The notes beneath the pieces are model-generated. The model saw nothing but the letters and a program-made list of their open reading frames with translations, had not been told where the DNA came from and ran no database searches. Shown here piece by piece: positions 51,536 through 61,224 of a stretch of 64,000 bases of DNA (within the stretch, counting starts at the first letter, position 1; each line of letters starts with the position of its first letter). The position numbers were made by a program, and so were the translations under genes. Source of the stretch: Azospirillum sp. SYSU D00513 (GTDB lineage Bacteria > Pseudomonadota > Alphaproteobacteria > Azospirillales > Azospirillaceae); NCBI RefSeq assembly GCF_017356015.1, contig NZ_JAFIQV010000016.1, positions 1-64,000 on the forward strand, given 5' to 3'.

Positions 51536-52224
51536 GGCCGTTCCGTTCCGTTCACATAAAGGGCATCGCCCTGGAGCAGTTGCCCGTCCGGGTGGGAGTA
51601 TAGGTCGTAGAGATTGAACAGGCGGAAGCCACTGCCCCGCAAATACGCATCGACATCGGCGAACAGGTCCTGGCCCTCGTATGAGGGCGAGAACATGACC
51701 TCCGTGAGAATGATGTGAACATGGCTCAGCAGCTTCGGTCCCGCCCCGATGAACGCCTGCAACTCGCCGCCCTGTATATCCAGCTTCAGGAGATCGATGA
51801 ACTGGCCGGCGAACAGATCGGAGAGAGTTCTGACCGGAACCTCCATGGTTTCGTCGATGCTGACATTCTCTCCATGATAGCGTCCCAACATCTGGCTGGG
51901 ACGATAAAGGGATGATGACACAAGATTGCGCGTTACGTGAAAAGGCACCGTGGCAGCCTTCGCACCGACCGCGCAGCCGTGCACGATCACTTGGCTGTCC
52001 TGGGCGAAGTTTTGCCTAAGCTCGTCCGCGAGGCTGGGGATCGGCTCGAAGGCATGAACGACCGCCTCGGGATACTGCGTCCGGAAATGCCGCGTCACCG
52101 CGCCTCGGTTGGCCCCAACGTCGAGGACCAGGCGTGCCTTTCCGCCAAGCAGCGCGTGTGCGTCGGCGAAGCGGTCACGCGCGGCCATCTTCCCCGATGG
52201 CTGGCCACGGGCCCCGGCCCTCAT
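51532..52224 (-). CDS. FkbM family methyltransferase
   Basis: 230 aa. SAM-binding LVLDVGANRGAVTRHF, HAFEPIPS, and the FkbM signature IDLLKLDIQGGELQAFIGA. Typical of O-methylation of surface sugars. ATG 52224 overlaps the 1064-aa gene stop (ATGA). Confidence 0.83.
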   Translation of the reverse strand: MRAGARGQPSGKMAARDRFADAHALLGGKARLVLDVGANRGAVTRHFRTQYPEAVVHAFEPIPSLADELRQNFAQDSQVIVHGCAVGAKAATVPFHVTRNLVSSSLYRPSQMLGRYHGENVSIDETMEVPVRTLSDLFAGQFIDLLKLDIQGGELQAFIGAGPKLLSHVHIILTEVMFSPSYEGQDLFADVDAYLRGSGFRLFNLYDLYSHPDGQLLQGDALYVNGTERP

Positions 52225-55200
52225 GCGCGGTCTCCCAGGAATGCGTCGATCATGGCAACGTCCTGCACATCCTTCGGCACCTCGCCGCGCTTGACCTTCA
52301 TGGCCCGAACGACGTGCGGCGCAGCGAACTTCACCCCATGCCAATAGAAGTGGTGGGCAGGATCGAAGATGATCTCGTCCCGGCCATGGACATGATGAGC
52401 CAGTTCACTGGCATGATTGCCGATCAGCTTCGTACCGAAGTCAGGAGTTTCGTCCCGAAAGGACAGATAATCCAGATCCCGCGCCGGCCGCATCCCATAC
52501 AGGGCCATGACGGCGCTGCCTTCCAGACAGAAATGATCCGGCTCGCGGACGAGTGTCGCGAGCCCCGTCCGGTATCGCTCGAACAGGGAACTGAACGGTT
52601 CGAATGGCCGGGGGCGGGCCGTGTTGAGGAAAGCCACGCTGTTGGCATTGAAGTAGATCCTGGCAAGGATCAGCGTTTCCGCGTGGGAGTCGTTGATGTG
52701 CAGCGAATCGTTCCCGCGACCGTAGAGAGCCCGGATCTCCGCCTTGCAGTCCCGCAGCCGGTCGGGCTCGTCCGGCTCGATCAGAAACACACGCAACGGG
52801 CCGCTGCCGTCGAAGCAGCGGGCGCCCTTGTTGCCGGCCCCCCTGAAACCGTCGCTCTCGCCGCCCAGCCAATGTTCTCCCTCATACATCTGCCGCATCA
52901 GGAGAGGAGCGCCATGCCCGGCAACCTCCACCTTCCGCTCGTAGACGATGCGGCAATGACGTTCCAGCAGGGCGCGAGCCTCTTCGTCCCGGTCGGCGTC
53001 GGCGGCCGGGAAAAGGGTCGCCACGCGCGCCCCGCGATGAAGTTCCGCGTACGCCAAGGCCATGGCGTCGAGACAGCGCGGGTCGAGGCCTCCCGGCACG
53101 TGCTTCGTCCGGTCACGGAAGTACCGGTAATCATAGACTGCCCCATCGCCGTCAAGGCGCAGGCAGCCCACCCCCGTCCGGAGGGCGAGACTGACGGCAA
53201 GGCGATGGCCGCCATCCATGAACAGGCCATTTCGTCCGATGGGGATCCGGGATCCCTCCTCGTCGAAGCCATCACGCCGCATCGATGCGATCAGTGCATC
53301 GAAGCGCTCCAGAAAAGCCGCTGGCCCGGATTTTCCGGAACCATCACCCTCCTGGAAGCCATTGAACACTTCGATATGCGCCAGATACAGCTTCCGGGCG
53401 AAATCACAGTCCAGCCCAAGCAGGCGATGGCGTGCATAGAGGTATTTGGCCATCACGTCGAACCTGCGCCCGTCGGCCAGGGCGAGCGCATCGGCACGGA
53501 AGGCCGGAACCGTTTCGTTCAACCTGGTCAGCGTCAGAAGATGCGGGTTCAGGAGCCGCGCCGCCTCATCCCTGCCGAGGGCGGAGGGCTTCCGATCCGC
53601 GGCGAAAAGGTCCACCCCATTGTCCAGGATCACGGCGTAGCCCGCCTCGTCCAGGAAGGCGTGGATGTCCTGCCGGCTCCCTCCGACCTCGACCAGAAGA
53701 AGCTGCGGCCGGAACCGGGAGAAATCCAGGCTTCTCAGCACCTCCAGGTCAGCGCCTTCCACGTCGACGCTCAGGAAATCGACCATGCCGATCCCGTGTT
53801 CCTCCAGGATCGCCGTCAGCGGCTTGGTGCGAACCGTCTCGGTGCTCCACTCTGCCTGATACTTCGCGGTCCATTCCCCGCGGCGCTCCTCGACGAAGGT
53901 CGCGACGTCACTGCCCCATTCCGGGAGATGCGGGTAGGAGGAGACATGAATATCACGGCTTCCCTCCACCGCGGCGACCGCGTAGCGCGGGCAGGCGACG
54001 GGCCAGCCTCGATAGCTCTCCATGAGCTTGGCATGATTGGCGGCGACCGGCTCGATGGATATCCCCGTCCAGCCAAAGCTTCGGCAGAGCCGCCGAACGT
54101 TCGAGTAATGCACGCCGTCGAAACCGCCGACCTCCACGAAAACCTTCCGTCGCGGCGGGTTGGCCTCGAAGAAGGCTTCGATCACCTGCTCATGATCGCC
54201 TTGGGCGAAGTAACCGCGGGCGTGCTTCGGCAGTTCGCGAGCGAACCAGAATCGCGGAGCGTCACGCAGAATGCGGGCGCACTGGCGGTCCACCAGATCA
54301 AGGTCGCCCAAGGCGGCGGCCGTCTGCGCCATGGCCCAGGCGACGCGCCAATGCGTGAGGCCGAGGTCGAGCGCGGCCTGAAAATGGACGCGGGCCGTGG
54401 CGTGATCCCGCCGCCGGGCGCGGGCGAGCGCGTACCAATAGTGGAAATGAGGATCGGCCGGGTCGTCGCGCTGCTGCTTCTCGATCGCCCCGAGTTCCTC
54501 GTCCTCCACAGCGGCGATGACACGCTCCGCGGCGAGGGCGTCACGGAGATGGTCTTCGTTCAGAATCGGCGCGCGGCTTGCCAGCATCGCGGCCTTGATC
54601 GGCTCGCCGAGACGATGGTTTTCCCGTCCGCCGAACCGGTTGAAGGGCAAGGGGCGGGGCTTGCGTTCAGCCTCTTCGGCCTTTTCGTCTTTTGCCCATC
54701 GTTTCACAAGCCCCCGCGTCACCCAATCCTCGATCACGGCGCGGGAGGGAATGGACAGCGGCGCGAATCCGGCAAGGCGGTGGCTGTAGGCGAGCGGGTC
54801 CTCAAGCAGTGACTCGAAGGCCAGTTCCAGAATCGGGAAGTCCCCACATTCAAGCTGTTCCTTCAGGAACCCGGACCAAAGCGACAGCTGCGCACGGATA
54901 AGAGGTTCACCGCCGTCGCGTTTCACCGGGTCGGTCGATGTTTGCCAGACATGAGCGATGGAGCCGCACTGATCGTCCTCGCGGCGCGTCAGCTTCAGAA
55001 CGCGGACATCGAAGCGGTCCTGCATGCGGCGCCAGAAGGGAAGCGCGAGGCCGCGTGGCACCTTCAGGGCGAACACGGGGGCATCGGGAAACTCGGCCGA
55101 GATGAGGTCCTCGTATTCGGGCAACAGCCGGTCCACGGCATCGGCGATGGCCGCCTCGCTGGGCAGGCCGGCCGCGTCGGGGTAGACCCCCGGGAAGGCA

Positions 55201-55415
55201 CGACGCAGGAAAGCATCATGCGTCCGCAGTTCGAAGTTGCCTTTGGGGTTCATCGCGGAGGCGGAAGAAAGGCTGGATTCGCGCCCCAGGCCGGCGCCCA
55301 TGAGTCCGAGAAGCCCCGTGACGGCAGAAGACCCGACCCCTCCAAGAGGCATCGTCACCAATATTGCAACGGGACGGCGTCCATCCGGACGGGGCTCAAT
55401 CGAAGGAAGGCTCAT
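52221..55415 (-). CDS. Large fusion: P-loop/sulfotransferase-like + FkbM methyltransferase + unknown C-terminal domains
   Basis: 1064 aa. Residues about 15-260 look like a P-loop, sulfotransferase-type domain (VTMPLGGVGSSAVTGLLGL; KLTRREDDQCGSIAHVW). About 330-420 is helical and TPR-like (HFHYWYALARARRRDHATAR). About 425-620 is an FkbM methyltransferase (FVEVGGFDGVHYSNVRRL; VDFLSVDVEGADLEVLRSL). About 700-790 contains MDGGHRLAVSLALR, reminiscent of a small kinase or ParB-like fold. About 890-1060 holds LHINDSHAETLILARIYFN and ARDLDYLSF, which I do not recognise, though the DLDY string recalls nucleotidyltransferases. ATG overlaps the upstream GT2 stop (ATGA). Confidence 0.7.
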   Translation of the reverse strand: MSLPSIEPRPDGRRPVAILVTMPLGGVGSSAVTGLLGLMGAGLGRESSLSSASAMNPKGNFELRTHDAFLRRAFPGVYPDAAGLPSEAAIADAVDRLLPEYEDLISAEFPDAPVFALKVPRGLALPFWRRMQDRFDVRVLKLTRREDDQCGSIAHVWQTSTDPVKRDGGEPLIRAQLSLWSGFLKEQLECGDFPILELAFESLLEDPLAYSHRLAGFAPLSIPSRAVIEDWVTRGLVKRWAKDEKAEEAERKPRPLPFNRFGGRENHRLGEPIKAAMLASRAPILNEDHLRDALAAERVIAAVEDEELGAIEKQQRDDPADPHFHYWYALARARRRDHATARVHFQAALDLGLTHWRVAWAMAQTAAALGDLDLVDRQCARILRDAPRFWFARELPKHARGYFAQGDHEQVIEAFFEANPPRRKVFVEVGGFDGVHYSNVRRLCRSFGWTGISIEPVAANHAKLMESYRGWPVACPRYAVAAVEGSRDIHVSSYPHLPEWGSDVATFVEERRGEWTAKYQAEWSTETVRTKPLTAILEEHGIGMVDFLSVDVEGADLEVLRSLDFSRFRPQLLLVEVGGSRQDIHAFLDEAGYAVILDNGVDLFAADRKPSALGRDEAARLLNPHLLTLTRLNETVPAFRADALALADGRRFDVMAKYLYARHRLLGLDCDFARKLYLAHIEVFNGFQEGDGSGKSGPAAFLERFDALIASMRRDGFDEEGSRIPIGRNGLFMDGGHRLAVSLALRTGVGCLRLDGDGAVYDYRYFRDRTKHVPGGLDPRCLDAMALAYAELHRGARVATLFPAADADRDEEARALLERHCRIVYERKVEVAGHGAPLLMRQMYEGEHWLGGESDGFRGAGNKGARCFDGSGPLRVFLIEPDEPDRLRDCKAEIRALYGRGNDSLHINDSHAETLILARIYFNANSVAFLNTARPRPFEPFSSLFERYRTGLATLVREPDHFCLEGSAVMALYGMRPARDLDYLSFRDETPDFGTKLIGNHASELAHHVHGRDEIIFDPAHHFYWHGVKFAAPHVVRAMKVKRGEVPKDVQDVAMIDAFLGDRA

Positions 55416-56599
55416 GGTGATGCTCTCGTTGCTTCCGGGCCTTGCCCGCGATCCTCGCACCGCCAGGTGAAGCGGCGGGACGGCCGTTCCCCTTTCAGCA
55501 TGGGAATGAGTATGGCCCAGACCAGATGTTCGTCGTTCGGGAAACGGAAGCCATCGTCCATGGCGGCCAGCAGGTCGCCGGTCGCCAATGTCCGGCAATG
55601 GGCGATGGCGTCCTCGGGGATCCTGCTCGGCAGTTCGCCTTCGCGCGTCACCGTACCGAACCCATCGCTCACCACGAAGCGGCCGGCGTCGAGATCGGCC
55701 CGCAGGATCTCGACCGCCTTGTAGGATTGTTCGCACAGCAGACGGACAGCGGTGGATAGGCCGGGTTCGCGCCCGGCGACGATCATCGACACCAGCGGCA
55801 GCGAGAAGGGGCGATGCGAATCGAGCGGCGGCTCCCCGGCGAGCGGCCCGGAGCGAACCACCGGCAACCGTCCTTCGTTTGGCCAATAGATCACCTGGTT
55901 CCGGGCGATGGCGGCGCGCGCCTCCTCCCCTCTCTTATTGGAGGGGTGCCAGTGATGAAGGCAGGAGGTCCGGCCGGTCAGGTCGAACGTCGGGGCATCG
56001 CTGCGCGAACAGCGGTCGAAGAACTCGTTGTCCTCGCACCCCCACACCGTGAAGGCTTCCTCCCAGCCGCGCAGCCGTTCGAACAGGAGCCGTGTGAAGG
56101 CGACGTTCCCTTTGCTCCAGACACGCTGTTCGGCCAGGGACGCGACGGGATGGTAGTCTTCCGCGATGCGTTCCGGTGCCAGTTGGACGCCCCTGGGCAG
56201 GTCCAGCATGGGCATGTGCGCGTACCATTCCGGGCCGGTCCGGGCGGCCAGTTCGCGCAGGCAGTCCAGAAAGTCTGGGGCGAACACGATGTCGGCGTCG
56301 CTGGCGATGATGACCGGAGCCACCGTGGCTCGGACGCCGAGATTGATGGCGCGCGCCCTGTTCCAGGGTCCCCGCTCGTCGAAGACGCGATGGAAAGCCC
56401 CCCATTCGCGCGCGGTCGTTTCCGTTTCGCGCGCGCAGGCCTCCGAGGACCCGTAATCGGCCACGCAGATCTCGACGTCATCGCTACCGCCCCGCTGATA
56501 TCTCAAGGATTCCAGCGTCCGCGCAAGCGCGTGGCGCGGATAGTTCCGCACGGGCACGACCATCGCGAACCGGGGTGCGGTTCGGGTATCCGCCTTCAC
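55412..56599 (-). CDS. Family 2 glycosyltransferase
   Basis: 395 aa. AMVVPVRNYPRHALARTLES, IIASDADIVFAPDFLDCL (DxD) and a GT27/galactosyltransferase-like C-terminal WGCEDNEFFDRC; then a second domain repeating the pattern (VSMIVAGREPGLSTAVRLLC; LAAMDDGFRFP). GTG 56599 gives a GTGA overlap with the upstream stop, matching the operon style; ATG 56623 is the alternative. Confidence 0.78.
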   Translation of the reverse strand: MKADTRTAPRFAMVVPVRNYPRHALARTLESLRYQRGGSDDVEICVADYGSSEACARETETTAREWGAFHRVFDERGPWNRARAINLGVRATVAPVIIASDADIVFAPDFLDCLRELAARTGPEWYAHMPMLDLPRGVQLAPERIAEDYHPVASLAEQRVWSKGNVAFTRLLFERLRGWEEAFTVWGCEDNEFFDRCSRSDAPTFDLTGRTSCLHHWHPSNKRGEEARAAIARNQVIYWPNEGRLPVVRSGPLAGEPPLDSHRPFSLPLVSMIVAGREPGLSTAVRLLCEQSYKAVEILRADLDAGRFVVSDGFGTVTREGELPSRIPEDAIAHCRTLATGDLLAAMDDGFRFPNDEHLVWAILIPMLKGERPSRRFTWRCEDRGQGPEATRASP

Positions 56600-57504
56600 G
56601 ACGCACCCGCGAGCGGACGCCATGCGGTGGGGATCTCCACCCGCCGCGCCGGGCCGCCGGAGCCGGCCTCCTCGAATTCCGCGGCGAGGAAGGCAAAGAT
56701 GTTGTAGCGGTCGAGCACGCGACGCCGGGCCTCGGCAAGAGCATCCAGCCGCGATTCCCACAAATCCGGCTGGGAGAGCGTGTCGAGAAGGCGCGCGATG
56801 GCGTCGGTGTCATCCATGTCCACGCTGATCACCGCATCACGTGGAAACCAGCGCCCTATGTCCGTACAGCCCACGTAGATGGGCAAGGTCCAGGCGAGGA
56901 AGCAATCGGCGAGTTTCTCGGACCAGTAGAGTGGTCCCCGGAAATTCTCGACGGCGATCGAAAACCGGTAGGGCGCGAGCACGTCCCATTTGTCGGCCAC
57001 GGCGCAGAAGCCACGGCCAAACAGGTCGAAGGAAAGGTGCTTTCGAAGATCAGCCAGGAAGCGGAGCCGTGCCTGATGGCCGGAGAAGATCGCCTTTCCG
57101 CTGGCGATGCAGGATATGTGTCGGTCCTTGGCCGGCATGGGACACCGGGAAAGCCAGTCGTAGTCGCGGTCCACATGCCAGGGAAGGGCGGGCGGCACCT
57201 TGCGGTAGCGCTCCCCTTCAAGCCTGTCGTCGGTCGTATAGACCCGGCTGAACACCGGCGGTGCCTGATGGAACGCGGCGAACGCTTCGTTCGGGGGTTC
57301 CTGCATCATCAGCCAGACGCGTTCCGGAGGGCAGGTCAGGACCGTGCCGGCGGGCGCCCCGGTCAGGATGACAGCGGCATCGGCCGGCTGCCCGGTATCG
57401 AAGGTGAAGCGGACACCGCCCCAGCGCAGTTCGCGGCCGGGCAACTGGCGCCGGAGATCCGGCCAGTCCCAACTCTTCACTACGGCGATCACCGGTTCAG
57501 CCAT
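56596..57504 (-). CDS. Family 10 (fucosyltransferase-like) glycosyltransferase
   Basis: 302 aa. The C-terminal signature YRFSIAVENFRGPLYWSEKL followed by ADCFLAWTLPIYVG matches the GT10 alpha-1,3-fucosyltransferase donor motif (EN...EK...PI.G). First gene of the six-gene operon; AGGAACG upstream of ATG 57504. Actual donor (GDP-fucose or another deoxysugar) unknown. Confidence 0.78.
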   Translation of the reverse strand: MAEPVIAVVKSWDWPDLRRQLPGRELRWGGVRFTFDTGQPADAAVILTGAPAGTVLTCPPERVWLMMQEPPNEAFAAFHQAPPVFSRVYTTDDRLEGERYRKVPPALPWHVDRDYDWLSRCPMPAKDRHISCIASGKAIFSGHQARLRFLADLRKHLSFDLFGRGFCAVADKWDVLAPYRFSIAVENFRGPLYWSEKLADCFLAWTLPIYVGCTDIGRWFPRDAVISVDMDDTDAIARLLDTLSQPDLWESRLDALAEARRRVLDRYNIFAFLAAEFEEAGSGGPARRVEIPTAWRPLAGAS

Positions 57505-57772
57505 CGTTCCTGCTTGAAACCCCGTTCCCAAAACCGCCGGCGTCTCGCCCCTGGCAACGGCTTCGACGCACGGCGATGCCTCCCCCCGATGGGCTTCAGC
57601 CCTCCTTGATTTAGATGTCAAAGGGTTTCCGCTTTGTTAATGGAGCGCTCCGCTCCAGGAGCGGCAGGAAGAGGGGATTGCACCCAGGCACCCGGCGCAG
57701 GGCCTTTGCTCAAAGCGAGCCGTTTCCCCCGGCTGAGTTGCCCCACGGCATGGGCGGCGCGCGAGGCCCGGC

Positions 57773-57802
57773 TTGACAGGATTGATCGGCAATTAGGAGA
57801 AT
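57773..57802 (+). promoter_or_regulatory. Putative sigma-70-type promoter for the SDR-GNAT-PhyH unit
   Basis: TTGACA at 57773-57778, 18-base spacer, GAGAAT at 57797-57802, 32 bases before the chosen ATG 57834. The intergenic region 57505-57833 also holds an AT-richer segment near 57600-57640 that could carry the promoter of the minus-strand operon; no gene seen. Confidence 0.5.
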
Positions 57803-57833
57803 GCTCCATTCGAATGAATTGTCGCGGTCCTCC

Positions 57834-58598
57834 ATGCCCCCCACTCACAACCCGATGGACCTGACCGGCCGGCGCATGCTGGTCACCGGCGCGTCCGCCG
57901 GTATCGGGCGCGCCACGGCGGTCCTGCTGTCCCGGCTCGGCGCGCGGGTGACGGTGAGCGGCCGCGACGAGACCCGGCTCGGGGAAACGCTGGCGCTGCT
58001 GGAGGGCGGGGGCCATGACGCCGCCGCCTTCGACCTTGGCCAACTCGACGCGGTTCCCGGCTGGCTGAAGGACCTCGCCGCCCGGGGCGGCGCCTTCCAC
58101 GGGGTGGCGCATTGCGCGGGCATCCAGACCTTGCGCCCGATCCGCATCTTCTCGGCCTCCTTCTTCGAGGAGGTGATGCGCGTCAACCTCGGCTCCTGCC
58201 TCGCCATCGCCAAGGGGCTGCGGCAGAAGGGCGTGCACGCGGACACGGCCTCGCTGGTGCTGATCGCCTCCACCGCCGCCACGGCGGCCTCCCCGGCCAA
58301 CGTCGTCTACGCGGCCAGCAAGGGCGGGGTCATCGCGGCGACCAAGGGTCTGTCGGCCGAGCTTCTGCCCGACGGCATCCGGGTGAACTGCATCGTTCCG
58401 TCCATCGTCATGACCGACCTGATCGAGCGCGGCTTCGAAAAGTTGACGCCCGAACAGATCGAGCATCTGCGCAAACTGCAGCCGCTTGGCTTCGGCCATG
58501 TGGACGATGCCGCCAACGCCATCGCCTATCTGATCGCCGACACGGGCCGCTGGATCACCGGGACCTCCATGGTCGTGGACGGCGGGCGAACGGCATGA
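57834..58598 (+). CDS. SDR family oxidoreductase
   Basis: 254 aa. MLVTGASAGIGRATAVLLSR (NAD(P)-binding), NLGS region, catalytic YAASKGG, and WITGTSMVVDGGRTA at the end. Start ATG 57834 is set by the promoter position; ATG 57801 would sit on the -10. Stop overlaps the next ATG (ATGA). In the first cluster the SDR sits with a KAS III; this is the second such pairing (KAS III at 60093-61175). Confidence 0.8.
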   Translation: MPPTHNPMDLTGRRMLVTGASAGIGRATAVLLSRLGARVTVSGRDETRLGETLALLEGGGHDAAAFDLGQLDAVPGWLKDLAARGGAFHGVAHCAGIQTLRPIRIFSASFFEEVMRVNLGSCLAIAKGLRQKGVHADTASLVLIASTAATAASPANVVYAASKGGVIAATKGLSAELLPDGIRVNCIVPSIVMTDLIERGFEKLTPEQIEHLRKLQPLGFGHVDDAANAIAYLIADTGRWITGTSMVVDGGRTA

Positions 58599-59155
58599 CG
58601 CAGGGGCTGAGCTTTCGCGTCCCGAACCCCGACGATGCCGAAATGCTGCTGGAATGGCGCCTGCGGCCGGAAATCGCCAGCCAGATGTTCACGGCGGTCG
58701 AGAACGACGTGGAAAAGCAGCGGGCCTGGCTGCGGCGCAGCAACGAGCGGGACGATTACGTCCACCGCATCATGATGGTGGATGGGATCCCGGTCGGCTA
58801 CGCGTCGATCACCGTCACCAACCCGGAATGGCGGATCTGCACCTTCGGCGTCTACATGGCGGATCGGCGCGGCCGCACCGGCATGGGTCCCTTCAACTTC
58901 ACCCACATGCTCAACCACGTCTTCTACACGATGGGGCAGCGCAAGGTGGTGAACCATATCCTCGCCTCCAACGAACGCGTGGTGAAGGGCCAGACGATGC
59001 TCGGTTACCGCCATGTCGGCACCTTGCGCGAACAGGTGGTCAAGGACGGCAGAGCCCAGGACCTGCACATTTTCGAAATGCTGGAAACGGACTGGCGAAC
59101 CACGCGGAGCCGCTACGGCATTCTCATGGACATGGACGGCCGGGAATGGCCATGA
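58595..59155 (+). CDS. GNAT acetyltransferase, PseH-like
   Basis: 186 aa. SFRVPNPDDAEMLLEWRLRP at the start, RIMMVDGIPVGYASITV, then FGVYMADRRGRTGMGPFNFT and VVNHILASNERVVKGQTMLGY: a GNAT fold with the L-WR-RPE opening of PseH-type enzymes, which N-acetylate the 4-amino sugar precursor of pseudaminic acid. Overlaps both neighbours (ATGA at each end). Confidence 0.75.
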   Translation: MTQGLSFRVPNPDDAEMLLEWRLRPEIASQMFTAVENDVEKQRAWLRRSNERDDYVHRIMMVDGIPVGYASITVTNPEWRICTFGVYMADRRGRTGMGPFNFTHMLNHVFYTMGQRKVVNHILASNERVVKGQTMLGYRHVGTLREQVVKDGRAQDLHIFEMLETDWRTTRSRYGILMDMDGREWP

Positions 59156-60081
59156 CCGAACCTGGATTCCCGGAGCGCCTGCGAACGCGCATCCCCTCCC
59201 TGGCGGACTTCCTGAAACGCGCGTCCATGGACCGGCGCCGCTTCGTCTACGACCTGCTGCCCCTGTTCCCGGCGCCGCGGACGCGGGATCGGGTGGCGCG
59301 GCTCCTGGCGTCGGCCCGGCCCCGCACGCCCGTTTTCCGGCCCTCGGAAGCCGCCCGGGTCTGGCATCAACATCTTCGCACGGACGGGATCACGCCGCCC
59401 CTCCCGCCGCTCGCCCCCGGGATCGTCGCGGACATGCGCGCCCATTTCGAAGGCTGCCGCGTCCGGGATCCCTACCGGCCGCATCTCGGCGCCTTCCCGC
59501 CGGGCGCCCCGCCGAGTACGGAGTCCAACATGGGCTATCACGGCGTCGAGGACATCCTGTCCGCGCCGCACGTGCTCAGGCTTTTCAACGATCCGCGGCT
59601 GCTCGAAGCCGCGGAACTCTATCTCGGCTGCAAGCCGACGCTCGACAACATCGGCTGCTGGTGGTCCTTCCCCGACCGCTCCGCCGCCAAGGGAACCCAG
59701 CGCTACCACCGCGACTTCGACAGCCTCCGCGGCTTCAAGGTCTTCTTCTATCTGACCGACGTTGATGCGGAGGCCGGCCCGCACGTCTTCATGAAGGGCA
59801 GCCATCACAGCCCGCGTCTGGGCACCGGAAAGGCGCTCGCCGACGAGACGGTCCGGGCGGCCTTCGGGGCCGGCAACGAGGTGACCGTCACGGGGCCGGC
59901 GGGGACCTGGTTCGCCGCGGACACCTACGGCTGGCACAAGGGGCTGCTGCCGAAGCGGGACGCTCGGCTCCTGCTCACCGCCCAGTACACGGTGAACCGG
60001 ACGCCGCACGCGCCGCAGGCGCCGGTGATGGAGCGCCCGGCGGGCCTCGACCCGTTCGTGAACCGCGTCTACCTGCGATAG
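59152..60081 (+). CDS. Phytanoyl-CoA dioxygenase-like Fe(II)/2OG oxygenase
   Basis: 309 aa. Metal ligands H186 and D188 in QRYHRDFDSL, distal His262 in TYGWHKGLLPK and a C-terminal Arg for 2-oxoglutarate. PhyH-family fold. Adds a second oxygenase, besides the Rieske protein, to the island; it may hydroxylate the acyl chain or sugar (inference). Starts at ATG 59152 overlapping the GNAT stop. Convergent with KAS III. Confidence 0.77.
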   Translation: MTEPGFPERLRTRIPSLADFLKRASMDRRRFVYDLLPLFPAPRTRDRVARLLASARPRTPVFRPSEAARVWHQHLRTDGITPPLPPLAPGIVADMRAHFEGCRVRDPYRPHLGAFPPGAPPSTESNMGYHGVEDILSAPHVLRLFNDPRLLEAAELYLGCKPTLDNIGCWWSFPDRSAAKGTQRYHRDFDSLRGFKVFFYLTDVDAEAGPHVFMKGSHHSPRLGTGKALADETVRAAFGAGNEVTVTGPAGTWFAADTYGWHKGLLPKRDARLLLTAQYTVNRTPHAPQAPVMERPAGLDPFVNRVYLR

Positions 60082-60092
60082 GCCGGCGGCGG

Positions 60093-61175
60093 TCAGACTT
60101 CCAGCACGGGGAAGTCGCCGGGGATCTCCTCCACGGCCGGCGCCGGGATCGGCCCGATGTCGGCGACCATGGCGCCCCAGGACCAGCCCACGCCGAAGCC
60201 CGCCATCAGCAGCTTGCTGCTGCGCCCTGCGAGCGGGCCGGAGAGCTGGTGGCAGATCGCCAGCGGGATCGAGGCCGAGCTGGTGTTCCCGAAATGGTGC
60301 ATGTCCACGACGAACTTGTCCTCGGGGATCTGCACCCGCTTGCGCAGATGGTCGAGCATGAACTTGTTCGCCTGGTGCAGCACCACATGGTCCAGCTCGT
60401 CCATGGTGACGCCGGCATGCTCCATCGTCGTGCGCAGCAGCGGCGGCACGGCCTTCAGGGTGAAGGCGAAAACTTCGGCACCGTTCAGCTTGAGGCGGGA
60501 GTCCAGCATCAGCCGTTCCTCCTCCTCCGGGGAACGTGGCTGGCCGGTGGGGATCAGGCAGTCGCGCTTGCCGCCGGCCTTGACGAAGATGTGCTTTGCC
60601 CCGGCGCCGTCCGTGCCCAGCACCACCGGGATGGGCGGCGCGTCGGCATCGACCTCCAGCGCGGTTGCCGAGCCGGCGTCGCCGAACAGCGGCAGGGTCG
60701 CCCGGTCCTCCGGATGCAGATGGCGGGTGGCGTTGTCGCCGCACAGCACCAGAGCCCGGCGCGCGTCCGACCCGCCGAGCAGCCGCCCCGCCATCCACAG
60801 CCCGTAGACATAGCCAGAACAGCCCAGCGGCACGTCGAAGGCGGCGCAGGAGGTGGGCAGCCCAAGCCGCCGCTGCATGATGCAGGCGGTGGCCGGAAGG
60901 ACGTAGTCGGCGTCCTGCGACACGAAGATCAGCACGTCGATGGTCGCGGGATCCCAATCGAGCTGCCGGATCAGCCCCTCGGCCGCCGCGACGCACATGT
61001 CCGAGGCCATCAACGGGGCCGGCGCCACGCGGCGCTCATACACGCCGGTGGTGGCGAAGAGCTTCCGCGCTTCCTCGCTGGTGAAGATGCCGGGCTCCTC
61101 CACGAAGGAGTGGCGCCGGCTCGGAACCGCCGCACGCACACCGGCGATCCGCACCTTTTCCACGAACGCTTTCAC
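60093..61175 (-). CDS. 3-oxoacyl-ACP synthase III (second KAS III)
   Basis: 360 aa. Catalytic Cys119 in PLGCSGYVYGLW, His267 in LHQANKF and Asn297 in FGNTSSASIP. It shares the GFGVGWSWG C-terminal block with the first KAS III but is clearly a diverged paralogue. GTG 61175 with GAGGG upstream. Preceded by the PseG-like gene on the same strand (gap 49). Confidence 0.85.
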   Translation of the reverse strand: MKAFVEKVRIAGVRAAVPSRRHSFVEEPGIFTSEEARKLFATTGVYERRVAPAPLMASDMCVAAAEGLIRQLDWDPATIDVLIFVSQDADYVLPATACIMQRRLGLPTSCAAFDVPLGCSGYVYGLWMAGRLLGGSDARRALVLCGDNATRHLHPEDRATLPLFGDAGSATALEVDADAPPIPVVLGTDGAGAKHIFVKAGGKRDCLIPTGQPRSPEEEERLMLDSRLKLNGAEVFAFTLKAVPPLLRTTMEHAGVTMDELDHVVLHQANKFMLDHLRKRVQIPEDKFVVDMHHFGNTSSASIPLAICHQLSGPLAGRSSKLLMAGFGVGWSWGAMVADIGPIPAPAVEEIPGDFPVLEV

Positions 61176-61224
61176 GGGAGAACCCTCATCGATGGGAAAA
61201 CTCTGGCCCTGGCACGCCCCGGCC

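Noticed and set aside
52134..54812. 892-codon plus-strand frame opposite the fusion gene
   Set aside because: No start context or domains; the minus strand shows P-loop and FkbM motifs and coupled starts.
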